A stretch of DNA of 64,000 bases from Distichodus sexfasciatus. Its lineage: Eukaryota > Chordata > Actinopteri > Characiformes > Distichodontidae. The notes beneath the pieces were generated by a model. That model ran no database searches. It was not told where the DNA came from and worked only from the letters and a program-made list of their open reading frames with translations. The DNA lies in NCBI GenBank assembly GCA_032718565.1, contig JAVGVS010000056.1, positions 62,001-126,000 of the forward strand. Direction: 5' to 3'. Every line of letters begins with the position of its first letter. Position 1 is the first letter of the stretch. Both the position numbers and the translations under genes were made by a program. Below, piece by piece: positions 11,898-23,446 of the stretch.

Positions 11898-12000
11898 CAG
11901 ATTCTCCTGTTAGGGGCACACAGTGTACCAACTTCCTTGTTGTCCGCATTTTGAACTGGCAAATATATTACATCGGATGCGCTTCTCAAGTGAAAGTGGG

Positions 12001-12157
12001 TGATTATTTGTCATTGTGAACACACACAGCACAGCACACAGTTCACCACAACAAAATGTGGCAGTGCTTGGGGACGGTACCTTGCTCATGAGTACCTCAG
12101 TGGTACCTTTACCAGTCTGGGATTAGAACCAGCGACCTTTTGATCACGGGGCGAATC
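12001..12157 (-). mobile_element. Family 1 SINE, internally deleted
   Basis: Reverse tail (ATTATTTGTCATTGTGAAC) is joined to the 5' body and B-box region, with the central TGCCCACTGCTCC part missing. Confidence 0.85.
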
Positions 12158-12159
12158 GT

Positions 12160-13500
12160 TATGTGAGTCCTTCATGATGCAACTTAACAGTTGCAATGAA
12201 ACGTCTGGGGAAACATTGACTGTGGGATTTCTTCGCACCCTTTGCTTTATTTGTTCTTTTAATTCACTCAAGTCTACTTTATAATGACATTTAATGTGAG
12301 CATGCGCTGCTACGACTATATCCCAAAACCACATTGATGCAGTGAAAACCCAGTATTTTTCTATAATACATTTTTGCAAGCATGTGAAGTATCCTCAAGT
12401 CAAGTATGAACCAGGCTTCAGTCAAATAGACATTTGGGCCAAACTTGATCATGTGATTAATTTGCATTAAAAAATGAACAGATTAAAGTGGTAACGTGAT
12501 AACCTTCCCAACCCTAGTCTAAAACAGATGCATTGGTTTGTAGCTAGACTTGGCAAAGAAATGAAGAAGTTTGGAAATGACAGACTTACTTCCAGCGAGG
12601 GGACACGGGGGGCACTGAGGGTGAGACAGCGTGTTAGCAGGAGAGAGAAAACAATTAATAATGGAAGCTATTAGAGGGATATTGTCAGTACTGAGAGGGA
12701 GGTCGGGTTTCAGGCTCTTTTCGGGGACTTCAGCGGTACAAAACAGACCTCATTACTGAGATATTATCTCCATTCATGCACTTCCAGAGCCGCTTGGAGC
12801 CCTGCTGGGAAAGATTAGGTTCCTTTCGCTTGTGAACATCCTCCTCCTCGGCGGTGAAGGCTTTTCTAAGCTCGGGGCGCACCCAGACGTTGCACGGCAG
12901 CGTGGGAGCTGAGCTCATGTGGCCAGCTCCGATGCGTTACAGGGGCCTGACTAGGACCTCTTCTGTTATTGTGTTTGAGATGGAGCCCGTTCCTTCAGAA
13001 GTCAGTTTGAATGTATTTGGACAGTTCTGCAGTGGCCATTTATCTACAGCGACCGGGGGCCGTTTATCTACAGCGATAAATTGAAAGTGGGTGCTTGTGT
13101 TTCTTAATTAGCAACAGGGCACCCACATTCAATTTATGAAGACAGAGAGATTTATCATTCTGAGGACGAATTAGTAAACAATTTGGCAGTTTTGTAACAC
13201 ATCATGACTTTTTAGGAACTTTCTGAAAAGTAAATTTAAGGAAAAAAAAGCAAGGGCCTTGGTGAATGAGGCCTAAAGTTATGCTAGCAGTTAGCGCTAG
13301 CGGAACACAGTGATAGCTGGCAAAAATTAGCAATAAACCTTTGTGATAACTTGTGAAAAAGGGTTTGTCTTTGTGCTAGGTGAGTCTTCTTTTGTCATTT
13401 GTCATTTGACATTCTACAGCATTAGACCATATGCTATACTGTCCAAGCATCAGAGAAACCTATTACAGGCTACATTTTGACCCTCTAAAATTTGTGAAAG
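12160..13500. other. Non-repetitive intergenic stretch
   Basis: I see no gene or recognisable repeat. The GC-richer core at 12780-12960 stands out against AT-rich flanks and could be a conserved noncoding element of the fgf22/polrmt spacer. Its ORFs on both strands resemble nothing I know. Confidence 0.3.
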
Positions 13501-13514
13501 TTATTATTTGTCAC

Positions 13515-13570
13515 TGTGTGCTGTGCTGTGCTGTGCTGTGATCACAATGACAAATAATCACTCACTTTCA
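13515..13570 (+). mobile_element. Family 1 SINE tail fragment
   Basis: Only the CTGTGCTGTG..ATCACAATGACAAATAATCA end is left. Confidence 0.75.
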
Positions 13571-13574
13571 TTCA

Positions 13575-16500
13575 TTTTAGAGAGTGAAAACGTGGCCCGT
13601 GATAGTAACCTGGTCTTTGATAGTTTCTCTGGTTATGTTGGTCTATATGTAGAGTTGGTCCCCGTTAGCCACTGATGGGTTACCCAGTGGACAAAATATA
13701 GTTCAAACCCAAAATCCATTACACACTGAAACTAAGACAACTAGTTGATGATCGTTACTCTGATTCATTAAAGTGAAAATTGCATGTGCATGTTTGATAT
13801 TTCAGTTCAGTATATAATATAGGAATCAACAAAGCAGTGCAGTAAAACAATTTATGGCTTTAAAGCAAATCTGGCACTGATTGTTGGAGACATCCAGAGG
13901 TAGCACAAGTCACTGTAAAGCACCAATACAGTATGCCAAGTTCCTTTTTTCCATTAACCTTTCCTGAGGGTCACAGATGCCAAAAGCATTTTCTGACACT
14001 GGCCCTCGCACAAAGCCCTGTCTGTCCGGCTGAAAGTTTTTTTTAAAAGCAGTGCCCATCTGCAAAACAAATAAATAGCTTCAGCATAGGTGAGCATGCA
14101 GGTCCTGTGATCAAAGTCCATGAGAATGGCGGCCGTGCCTTAGCCGAGCTATTATCGCCACCGTGAATGCCTGTCTTCTCCCCTTTTGTTGACGGTCACT
14201 CACCCAGCAATGACTGTCACACCAGTGCTAATTCACAGCCGCCGACAAGGGCCAAGAAACATCAAACGGGTCAGTCAAGAAGTTGGGGGGGGGCTTAGGG
14301 GCTTGTGAACCGTGGCAACAAACACACTCTGATCCTTACCTTCGGTCTTAGCCACACACACAGGCACCGACCACTCAATAGTATGACCACCATCACTGTC
14401 CATCTGAAGTGTCACTGCATGAAGTGTGTTTTGAGTTTTGAGAATGACCTGCAGAAATGTTAAGTGTTAATGTAGGTCCCACAATAGTTAGAACAGCCCC
14501 TGCATGCTCATACACAGTCTGAGTTCTTTTGAAGGACCTGTTTTGAATCGGCACTATCACTACTGAGAAATCTTGCTATTTGCACTTGAAACATTATCTA
14601 CATCTTTGAAAGTATGCAACAATAACACAATTTGCTTCAAGGCTCGCACTGTCTAGCAGAAAACCACGTGACTGGTGACAAATGAGGCCTCAGTTTCAAT
14701 GGAACCACATCATCGTTTCCTTATGTGTTTTGTTTGGGTTTGTTGATATGCACATTTTTATTGGTGCAAGTATTTAATAACGAGGAACTTATGTAATACA
14801 TTTTGCAAGGAGTGTGTTTTAGTTAGAACATCCCTTTAGGGCACAGTTCACTTTGCATTGCTAGTAAGCCTACTTAATATTTGATTTGAAAGCACACAAT
14901 TTTACTGTATTTACTGTGTGAATGACAAGATCTCTTTACCTCCTAATAAATCACATTTACTTCATAAGAATGCAAGTAAACACCTTTTAAAATAAGATAT
15001 TTTCAACTTCATCCCCCATATATCAGTGATTTCCGTCCACAATAAATGAATAAATAACTTCATATTGTCATGCCCGTCTGACAGTGTGGGTGGACGAGTA
15101 AAATTGAACTGTATCTCATTTAGTGATGACAGAGGCTATACATTACGATTTAATACTCATTTATCGAGTGCCTCCGATTCTTTGGATAATGATGTAAATT
15201 TGTTTCAATGATCGTTCTGACTTCGTAATGTAGTATTGAAGTTTTATTTCAGTCACTGGAGCTTTGTTACCTCATTTGGAATGGTTTTTAAACTGTAGAT
15301 GTCCGCAGTTGGAGAGAGCAGAAAGTCAAATATACTTTACTGTACATCTGCTGCTCTGGGATCAAATTCTTTCATGTGTTTCGCTGTAACGCTTCACTAA
15401 TTTGACCATCAGGTTGAGCTCTCATGTACTGTTTCAAAAGTTCTAAACGCTCTTTTTCCAAGTCAGTTCTCTTACATTTTCTCTCTCAGGTCCTATGTTC
15501 CATGGCTCATGACCGTTAGATTTTGACTGGCTTTATTTACTTTTTCCCAGTAGGTGTCGGTAGTAAACACTGTGCTGAATTAGGCATAGGCCTTTTTCAC
15601 CATCACAATTCCGAGCTGTTCTTCGCATTTGTTCATCATCACATATGTCGCTTGTCATGACTGAAAATAGTATTATAATAGTATTTAGTAATAACAAAGC
15701 CGAAAGAACGGCAAACCATGCCAAATGAATATCTGCTGATATGGAATCAACTGCCATATTTTTAACACGGACGTGTCCATTTCTAATCAATTCACAATTC
15801 ATCAATATGGACAGTAAAATAAATACAAGAATAATCTACACTTAACCCCCCTGATATGATATCCGGCCTTAGTGGTGTAACATCATTCAGTTTTGGTTTT
15901 AAACCTAGACCTGTATAAATTGATTTTTATTTTCAAGACTCATCAAAAAGGTGGGTGAAATGTAAATCAAAGACGAGTGTTTATTACACTAAAGTCTAAA
16001 ATAGGACACGTTCTCAAAATAGACTAGCCTTTCACTAATTAAAGAACACAGTTGCTCTACTTCAAACTCAGTGTAAAAAGTTTTTACCTAATTTGTATAA
16101 CTGATTTGTGTGATTACCTAAATACTTTATTCATCAACATCAAACATGGAGAGGCAAACACTTGAACCCAAGTTCCCCAGCATTCTCCAACTTGATATGG
16201 TGATTTCGGTGAAAGGCTGCCACCTACAGGCACAATGTCGCGTCAGCAAACGATCAAATGTATCATATATATTTAGAACTATGTATGTGACGATTAAAAA
16301 ATCTTGAAGACTCAGTGACTGTCCCTATAATAGGGCATTTGTCAGCACCTATTTTATCCTATTTATTTCCATTTATTTTATTTTATTTTTTTTACTTGGA
16401 ATATTTTTATGTTACCTATTTTAGCACCATCACCACCAAAGCATACATGTGAGATCGTGTTTAGCAATTAACTTGCTATACCTCTATTTTAAAAATACTT

Positions 16501-16590
16501 TTTGAATGGTCGTGTAGCCTGATTTCTGTGTTTCTTCGTGTTTCTTCTTCTTAATCCTTTCTAAATTCATCAGACAAAATCTCAGTTTTA
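13575..16590. other. Intergenic stretch without recognisable genes
   Basis: Mostly unique AT-rich sequence. The segment 14110-14290 is GC-richer (GGCGGCCGTGCCTTAGCCGA) and, like 12780-12960, is a candidate noncoding conserved element by composition only. A 90-codon minus-strand ORF at 15533-15805 has a hydrophobic stretch but no recognised homology, so it is not called a gene. Confidence 0.3.
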
Positions 16591-17100
16591 ACGAGAGATC
16601 AGCCTCTCCTGATTTAAATGTCCGGCAAAGAAGGGCAAGCTGATCTAGTGCTGCCTTCTGTGACGTTCTGTCTCAATTTCGTTTTGATCAATTTTACAGA
16701 ACAACTGCGCCTTTTAATACCAGACGTAAGGCGAATTCGAACTCGCGTTATCGGTGCTCGATTAGCAGCCCTGCGTTCGCCGTTTAATTTACGACTCGAT
16801 TTGTTCGGTCTGGATGAAAAATGGACGCCTACTGGGACGCATAATGCGGCTGTTGTGAGCCGTGCGTGAGATGTCAATATGTCACTGTTAAGACTCTGTG
16901 CCTTTCCGAAATGTCCGACTGCGAGATTGATGTTCGAAAGCAGTTTTCGCCACTTTCTGCACAACAGCCGTTGTCATGGCTGCCTCAGAGCGCGCGACGG
17001 AGAAGCACGAGGTAACTTCTGGCGCGCGCTCGGTTAGCTAACCGAGAGCGCGAGCTGTTTACGCCGTCCTTCAGGTCGGAACGCGCACGATAACACGTTA
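16590..17100 (+). promoter_or_regulatory. polrmt: CpG-rich promoter region of polrmt
   Basis: CpG dinucleotides are clearly enriched here against the AT-rich flanks, with many CGs between 16720 and 17100. The segment surrounds the inferred start codon at 16879 and coding exon 1. No TATA box is evident, as expected for a housekeeping mitochondrial gene. An ORF in the same frame upstream (16618-16869) ends at TGA 16867-16869, which blocks any extension of the polrmt start. Confidence 0.55.
16879..17011 (+). CDS. polrmt: polrmt coding exon 1 (mitochondrial targeting sequence)
   Basis: The exon has 44 codons plus one base, from ATG 16879 to a GTAACT donor at 17012. The predicted start MSLLRLCAFPKCPTARLMF continues with several Arg and His and few acidic residues, as expected of a cleavable mitochondrial presequence. 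An in-frame TGA at 16867-16869 fixes the 5' limit. Phase 1 at the donor matches exon 2, which begins with two bases completing a codon. The assignment rests on composition, phase and the CpG-island location, since presequences are poorly conserved. A second in-frame Met lies at 16930. Confidence 0.68.
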
Positions 17101-17382
17101 AATAGAGAGAAGCAAAGCGCGTGGTACGGAAACGTGGCGCTGTCACGACAGAACGTTCAAAAAAGATCTGAATATCACGTTAAAACGTGGAGTCTCAACA
17201 TAATCCAACCACATAATGTGAAAAGCGACTTCAATGTCACAACGTGATAACTTTGCACGTTACATTATGACAAATGCTCTGATTATCACGCGAAATCATA
17301 TACAAAACGCACCACGTTGTAACGTATAACGTTATCACGTTATCATTTTAAAACAGCATCACGTTGTAACATGCTTAGACGT
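17095..17382 (+). promoter_or_regulatory. Dense ACGT-core motif cluster in polrmt intron 1
   Basis: I count 13 ACGT cores in 288 bp, mostly in the contexts CACGTT, AACGTG and AACGTTAT, some within repeated units like ATCACGTTGTAAC. About one would be expected by chance. It starts 84 bp after exon 1. A transcription-factor array or a decayed short tandem repeat are both possible. Confidence 0.5.
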
Positions 17383-17920
17383 TATGAAAATGAATCCATA
17401 ACCAATTAATCAATGATTCTATTTTTTAAAATAGTAGTAGATGTTAAGTGCAATGCGGAATTCTTAAGGCACCATTGATTTCTTTTCATTCTGTCAGAAT
17501 AATGAGACAGTGTGTACAGTAATTACAGTTATTGCAATTAGCAAACTTACATGCAAATACAACAAAGAATTCCTCAAGACTATATTATGCTAGATTTAAG
17601 TGCTGCCCTGAACCTCGCTGTCTGCATTATTGCATAAATATGTGTTCTGCATAAAAGTCTTGGGAACTCCAAATCCTAAGGGAGCCATTTGTTTTCTCAT
17701 AAAATCCCCACAGTCCATTTGGCCATACTTAAAAAATTACGTTGATTTTATTTTTAAATATAAAAAAGAATTTAAAAAACGAACAAATGTATGACGTGTA
17801 TCATTTGGGTCAGATGCACATTTACTTCTTTAACACATGAGTGGTACCAAAGTGTTGCACATAAAGGAAATGGGAAAGAAATCTACATTTATACACATTG
17901 TTGTCTTTTTGTCGTTAAAG

Positions 17921-18025
17921 TTTTAGACAAGCAGTGGATGATGACGTGTCACAGAAACTACTCCGCCATCCCCAAGAAAGATGATGGGAAGAAAGGAGTG
18001 TGGGAGCGGTCTCATTTGTTAGATG
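17921..18025 (+). CDS. polrmt: polrmt coding exon 2
   Basis: The acceptor is a pyrimidine tract ending TTAAAG (exon from 17921); an alternative AG six bases later would start the exon at 17927 in the same phase. The translation contains HRNYSAIPKKDDGKK and ends ERSHLLD plus one base. Joined to exon 3 it reads HLLDVLEARMQQLQ, which lines up with the human POLRMT segment around ELLEVLQARVRQLQ. It lies just after the presequence, in the poorly conserved N-terminal extension. The donor is GTATTT at 18026. Confidence 0.8.
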
Positions 18026-18281
18026 GTATTTTTCTTATCTCTCTTTCTTCTAAAATGGGAATAACATTCATGAAATCGTATTATTAGATCAGGTGTCAGG
18101 AGCTGTGTGTATTTCATCTGCTAGTGTAGATGTCTTGCTGTATAAAAATTCCAAGAGTGACAGTTAGTTTAGACAGGGAATAATCTACGTCATCTTTTTC
18201 TGCTGTCCATTACAGTTAAAAGAGATGGGAATATTTTAAAGCTTTGCTGTTTACTTACTTTTATTTATTTATTTGTTGTAG

Positions 18282-19030
18282 TTTTGGAGGCCCGGATGCA
18301 ACAGCTACAGTCTGACGTTTTGGATGTGAAACACTCAAAAGTGGAGTTTGTTAATGTTCCCCAACGCCCCACTGCTAAAAAAACTAAACCGGCATTGTTA
18401 GAAAAAGCTGAAAATCCTAAATCTGCACAATCTAGTAAAAAGGGATCAGGAAGCGAGAGCTCGTCCTTCAAAACGCATGGGAGTCGCTGGATCGAGAAAC
18501 TAAAGCGTGAGAAGTGGAGCAAGAACAAGAAACAGTCTTCACTTCAGCAGACGCTTCACGATAAAGCAGCGACAGCAAAAAGCAACAAAGGCAATTTGAT
18601 GCTTCCTGGAACGTCTATGAAAACCATTTCAAAAACCAAAATGGAGAAGTTAGTTTCTAAAGCAGAGCAGGCAACATCTGCCACCTCTTTCTTGCCTCAC
18701 CACAAAGACCCAAAGTTGAAGTTGACTAAAGTAACCCCGGCTGCTCCTCAGGAACCTTCCAGAGAGGAAGAGCTGGCTGAGGTGGAAGAGCTGGACAAGA
18801 TGATCAATCAGTGGACTCCGGCTGCTTCAGAGAAACTTCTAGAAGATAAGGAGGGGAATCGGTACGATGACGCTCGTCTAAGCATGCGCTGCTTCCTGGA
18901 GGCCTGTGTGTTCACAGGTGACTTGGAGCGAGCGCAGCGCTACCTGCTCTACCACCACCGCCACATCTCCAAACGCAAAGCCCTGTCCATCAGCGCCTAC
19001 AATATCATGATGAGGGCCTGGGCAAAGAAG
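18282..19030 (+). CDS. polrmt: polrmt coding exon 3 (N-terminal extension and start of PPR region)
   Basis: This is the largest early exon: 2 bases plus 249 codons, acceptor TTTGTTGTAG, donor GTGGGT. The first two thirds is Lys/Ser-rich and low in complexity, like the N-terminal extension of vertebrate POLRMT. The last part (LSMRCFLEACVFTGDLERAQ, then SISAYNIMMRAWAKK) is helical and starts the pentatricopeptide-like repeat that continues in exon 4. It ends in phase 0 after AKK. Confidence 0.92.
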
Positions 19031-19855
19031 GTGGGTCTGGGCTTCAGAATCACAGATTTCTAACTTTAAAACAAAAATGTATATGCACCGCATATTTAGC
19101 TGGTAATAAGATTTAGGATTTCAAGATTGTCCTATACGTTGTATCACACATAGTGAGATGCATCCTGACTCGTTCCTGAGACTGTGCAAAATTACATAGC
19201 AATTAACGAACAGATTAAGTTACAAGAAGAAACTAAGAAATGTTACAAGAGTCTTAATCTAAAAAATTTTAATCTATAGACAATATATAGGAAAATGTTT
19301 CCTAAAATAGTAATTTATACTATAAACAGGAACTGTTCATAATTACCGCTGTGAACATGATTAGTCGATTAATGTATCACATGACACCATAAAACATTAA
19401 CAGCGACAGTTTTTACTTATTAATCTTAATTAGGGCCAAGTTTAATGTATTTATATAGCACATATAAAACTGTACCAAAGTTCTGTACATAAAAGAAATG
19501 GAACAAAAAAAAATCTATTTCATTTCAGTGGTTACTACTACAATATGGAGTCTTAGTAGTAAGAAAAACTTAATAAATGTAAATTTAATAGTAAAAATAA
19601 ATATGGATAAAAATGATTTAATGTAGTTTTTCAGTGATTGAAGAATTAAAATGTTGACCTTTATAAATCTTTTCTTAACAAAACCACAAAACTTTTCCTG
19701 TATTACATCCCAAATTTTTCCTAACTATAATAATATGCCAGTTAGCTTATTGCCAATATAGCGATAATATCAGTACGCTAATTTGTTGGTCGACCAATAA
19801 TCTGTGCTGATATTTAGCATTTTTAGAGTTATCTTTTTAAAAAAACCTTTTCTGT

Positions 19856-20066
19856 GGGGCCAGTTGGGAGTTGGCTCTCTGATGGCCGGATTGGTAAAGG
19901 TACCAGCGAGGTACTAATGTGCAGGATGCCCTGCTCCCCAAGCACTACTCTCCGAGTGTTACATGTCAGCTGCTCACTGCTCCTTCAAGGATGGTTTAAA
20001 TGCAGAGATCACATTTTGTTGTGGTGCACTCTGTGCTGTTTTCACAATGACAGTAATCACTCACTT
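19856..20066 (+). mobile_element. Family 1 SINE in polrmt intron 3
   Basis: Diverged copy with body (GTACCAGCGAGGTACTAATG), TCAGCTGCTCACTGCTCCTT and tail; the head is eroded. Confidence 0.85.
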
Positions 20067-20461
20067 TAATAAGGACAGTTTGAAAGGTTCTCAAAATTAG
20101 CCAATTCTAAAAGGCAGTTAATTGAAGTATTTGTTGTGAATTCTGACATCAATTTTAATTTGTTCAGCAGACGTGTAGCATGTTGGTTCAAAATATCTGT
20201 TATCCAACTAAACCTTGCTGATGTACAACAATTCCTCTGCTAGCAGTTTATGGGGAAGTTAATATCCGTCCGCCTTTTCACATGTGGACACTAACTAACA
20301 GAACAAGTCCTGCTTGTTAATATTGACCTTTCGGGTAAAATTAATTTTCCACTAATTAACAAGGCATAATTAGACCCGAACCTTGATTAACTGGTTATTG
20401 ACCCGTACTGTCCATTACAGTCCAGTGTGATGTATAATCGTCTTTCTGCTCTACGTTGAAG

Positions 20462-20595
20462 GGAAGCCTCAGCCACATAAGCCGTTTATTCGTTCTGCTG
20501 GAGGAGGCTGGACTGAAGCCCAACGCCGCTTCGTACAGCGCTGCTCTGGAGTGCATGGGCCGAAACCCTGAGATCTCCCCGAAGGTCATCAACAG
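20462..20595 (+). CDS. polrmt: polrmt coding exon 4 (PPR motif)
   Basis: The 134-nt exon begins GGAAGC after acceptor ACGTTGAAG and ends before GTAAGC. It encodes GSLSHISRLFVLLEEAGLKP followed by SYSAALECMGR, very close to the human PPR segment (…DAGLTPDLLSYAAALQCMGR). It ends in phase 2 (AAC AG), completed by the first G of exon 5 to give Arg. Confidence 0.93.
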
Positions 20596-20867
20596 GTAAG
20601 CCTGTCCAAAACCACCTAGACATGGGATCAGACACAAACCTCATTCATCAGTTAATATTATCAGGATAATTAGCTTCTAGCGCTGCGTGAAACCATCTGA
20701 AACCATCTCTGTAATTTTTGTGAATTTTTTTTGATGACAGTGATATAGGACAATTAACAGAAAATTATCCAAAACTAACATTCAGAACCTCTGATCGATG
20801 TAAGCTGCCCACTGCTGCTTAATGGATGGGTCAAATGCAGGTCACATTTCGTTGTGGTGCATTGGGC

Positions 20868-21417
20868 GAATATATTCGATGTGCCGGTATGAGGGGCCGT
20901 TAGGGACTTTATTCAGAATTACCACCTACATATGTGAAACCAAAACCATTCACATACTATACTGAAAACTGCACACACAAGTGAAAAGCTCTCACACACA
21001 CAAGTGAAAAGCTCTCACACACACGAGTGAAAAGCTCTCACACATTAGTAAAAATGACATTTTAGATTGTGTATGTAAGCACCTTTTACTTGTGCGTGTG
21101 TGAGAAGTTTTCAGTAGTGTGTAAGAGGTTTTCACGTGTGTGTGTGTGAAGGTATACATTTTCAGTTGTTTATGTGAGAGTGTTTCAGTAGTGTATGTAA
21201 ATGCTTTCACTTGTGTGTGCAGTTTTCAGTAGATTATGTGAATGGTTTTGGTTTCACGTATGTGTAAACGTGGTAATTCTGAATAAAGTCCCTAACGGCC
21301 CCTCATATATATTTGTCGCGACTTGTTCCGTGCGCAGTGTATTAAATGACCACATTCTGAATATCGAGTACAAATTCTCATATTAATGTTAAACGGGCAG
21401 CATGTACGTCACTTTGG
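20868..21417 (+). mobile_element. hAT-like repeat fragment interrupted by a foldback element
   Basis: CGAATATATTCGATGT (left of the foldback) and CGACTTGTTCCGTGCGCAGT, ATCGAGTACAAATTCTCAT and AACGGGCAGCATGTACGT (right) parallel 24985-25100, the left part of the hAT-like element at 24973. This is therefore a partial copy of that family. Confidence 0.65.
20890..21305. mobile_element. 416-bp foldback element flanked by TA
   Basis: The left end TGAGGGGCCGTTAGGGACTT is mirrored at the right (AAGTCCCTAACGGCCCCTCA), with TIRs of about 68 bp that differ mainly near their inner part. TA lies on both sides (20888-20889, 21306-21307). The interior holds three direct repeats of AAGTGAAAAGCTCTCACACA type at a 24-26 bp period, mirrored by GT-rich sequence. 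Confidence 0.87.
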
Positions 21418-21960
21418 CATTTGTGTGTTCACAATGACAAATAATCACTGACTTAATCACTCACTTATGGATACAAAAAAACCCAATCAAAACAATAATG
21501 ATAATTATTATTTAAATAAATCCTAATTAGGTAAATTTTTCAATGAATTATGATATTGATTTGAGATCATATTGCCCGGCCCAACTCTCAGCAGCCGAGA
21601 CAACTATAAACAACCTTTTTATGTTTTTCACCACATTATCCATTTCTACATTTTTCTCCACTCATCAGTCTTACGTTTTCTCCAGGAATTTTATTTTAAT
21701 TAGTAGGGGTGTGACGACACATTGATCGAGAGCGATACATTGTTTAAATGATCAACTAGCCAACCCGAAATGGAAACATCGATTGGGTTTGATACATACT
21801 GTTCTTTAATGCTGAATAGGATGTTTATTTTTTAAAAGGGAAGATTGTTTGGCGTGTAAATGTCTGGTTGAGCTCAGAAATGAAATGATATTTTGCTTGC
21901 TTTTTGAGATTTGATGTCAGTGAAAGTAATTTTGTCTAGTCAGCGTAGGATACCGTATGT

Positions 21961-22155
21961 TCTGGACTGCTAAAGGTACCACTGAGGTACTCATGAGCAA
22001 GGTACTGTCCACAAGCACTGCTCCCCAGGTGCTGCGCATGTTGGCTGCCCACTGCTCCTTCACAGAGGGGTCAAATTCAGAGCTCACATTAGCTTGTGGT
22101 GCATTGTGTGCTGTGCTGTGCTATGTTCACAATGACAAGAAATGGCTCACTTTCA
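21961..22155 (+). mobile_element. Family 1 SINE body and tail
   Basis: AAAGGTACCACTGAGGTACT through the GTGCTGTGCTATGTTCACAA tail; the tRNA-like head is lost. A hAT-like terminus (TAGGGGTGTGACGACACATT) lies 250 bp upstream at 21703. Confidence 0.85.
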
Positions 22156-23326
22156 TATTGTCACATCCATCGCTGACTCCTGAACTGAGTCGAATTGAAA
22201 TCGTATAGTCTCAGGCTTTTGAGCAGATGTCAAGTCGTTGATCCTCGAATCCATATATCGTTTTGTGATGAAACCTCTGCTTCAGATTCTGCTTCCTTCT
22301 ACTAGTTAGGTGGAACATTGTCAGGTCATAAATGGTCACAGGAGTGTGGAATAATTAATACTTGGTCCAGTCAGGACTGGATTCGATGTCGAGGGAACAA
22401 AAGGAAAGCAATTCTCATGAGTGCGATGGGAAAAGACATCAAAGCCCTTTTGTAATCTGTGAGATCAAAGAGATTCTGCAGTACGTTGTCGGATTTGAGC
22501 ATTCAGAAATGGACTTTGGTGTCATCATCACTGACCCTGTCCACATTCTGACACACTCAATTTTTAACAGCGTCCATCCCGGACACTATTACATTTCAGA
22601 TGCAATTGTCAATTTTTTTTTTTTATTGCACACCTCCAGGGGTCAGTGTTTCTCTTCGCTTTAACAACTGGGCTCTAATACCAAAAATAAATGTCCTTCC
22701 ACTGTGGCTCGGACCATTTTTCTTTTCTTTTTTTTTATTGTTGAGAAGAATCGTAGCCGGACAGACGTGAGTGGATTCCGGCGCGCTTGAGATTTTCTCT
22801 GTGAACTGATCCATGCATGGAGGTGTTTGACAGAATGTTCCGTACCGGCCCTCGTCGTGCCCAAAAATAGAAGCGGCAAATGTTAGAGATCAGGAAAGCA
22901 TTCTTACAGGGAGCTCCGGCCTTTGCTTGGGCATGAGGTTTACATCTCACGCTACTGCTGCTGCTGCTGTTCTAACCGAGGACAGCTCTGATAGGGAGTT
23001 CCTGATGAGAAACTCAAACACACACACTCGCACACACAATCCTGACTGGACGAGGAAGATTTCATAGACAGAATGAGGTTATACCAAAGCCACAAGCTTT
23101 TAGCTGTTCTTTAATCGGGACTGAAGTTTGCAACACCCTTGTCATAAGAACATATCTCAGCTTCTTTTGTCTTTACAGTATTTACTAGGGGTGTAATGAT
23201 ACATCGATCTGCATCGTTACGTCTTCTCATCAACAATCCCACAGCATCAATCCAAAATGAAAACATCAATTAGACATCGTACGTATTGTAACGGCCGTCG
23301 TGAAGTAAGCACCCTTTTTTCTGTGG

Positions 23327-23403
23327 AAGTACTAAAGCCTGGGATTCGAAACCGGAGTCTGATCACGCGGCGAACGCCCGACCGTTACGCCACCGTCTGC
23401 CCC
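23327..23403 (-). mobile_element. Family 1 SINE head
   Basis: Reverse tRNA-like head with GGGATTCGAAACC and TTACGCCACCGTCTGCCCC. It forms an inverted pair with the head at 23447, about 45 bp away. Confidence 0.8.
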
Positions 23404-23446
23404 AATGTGAAATGTGAGAGAATGGCATGCTAGTTGGTCCGTTGAG

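Larger units (their letters stand above)
20796..21463 (+). mobile_element. Family 1 SINE fragment split by later insertions
   Basis: The SINE body (TAAGCTGCCCACTGCT.. to ..GTTGTGGTGCATTG, ending about 20867) resumes as GTGTGTTCACAATGACAAAT at about 21419. Between them lies a hAT-like fragment, which is itself split by the element at 20890-21305. The SINE is therefore the oldest of three layers. Confidence 0.75.

Noticed and set aside
15533..15805. 90-codon minus-strand ORF with hydrophobic stretch
   Set aside because: Nothing recognisable; length is within chance expectation for AT-rich spacer.
16618..16869. 83-codon ORF upstream of and in frame with the polrmt start
   Set aside because: It ends in a stop 10 bases before the polrmt ATG and does not resemble POLRMT; most likely promoter sequence open by chance.
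16976..17011. Alternative polrmt start (MAASERATEKHE)
   Set aside because: It would end in phase 0 while exon 2 needs phase 1, and it is acidic, unlike a mitochondrial presequence.
20980..21060. CRISPR-like regularly spaced repeats
   Set aside because: Three CA-rich direct repeats inside a foldback transposon in an animal genome; spacers are not unique.
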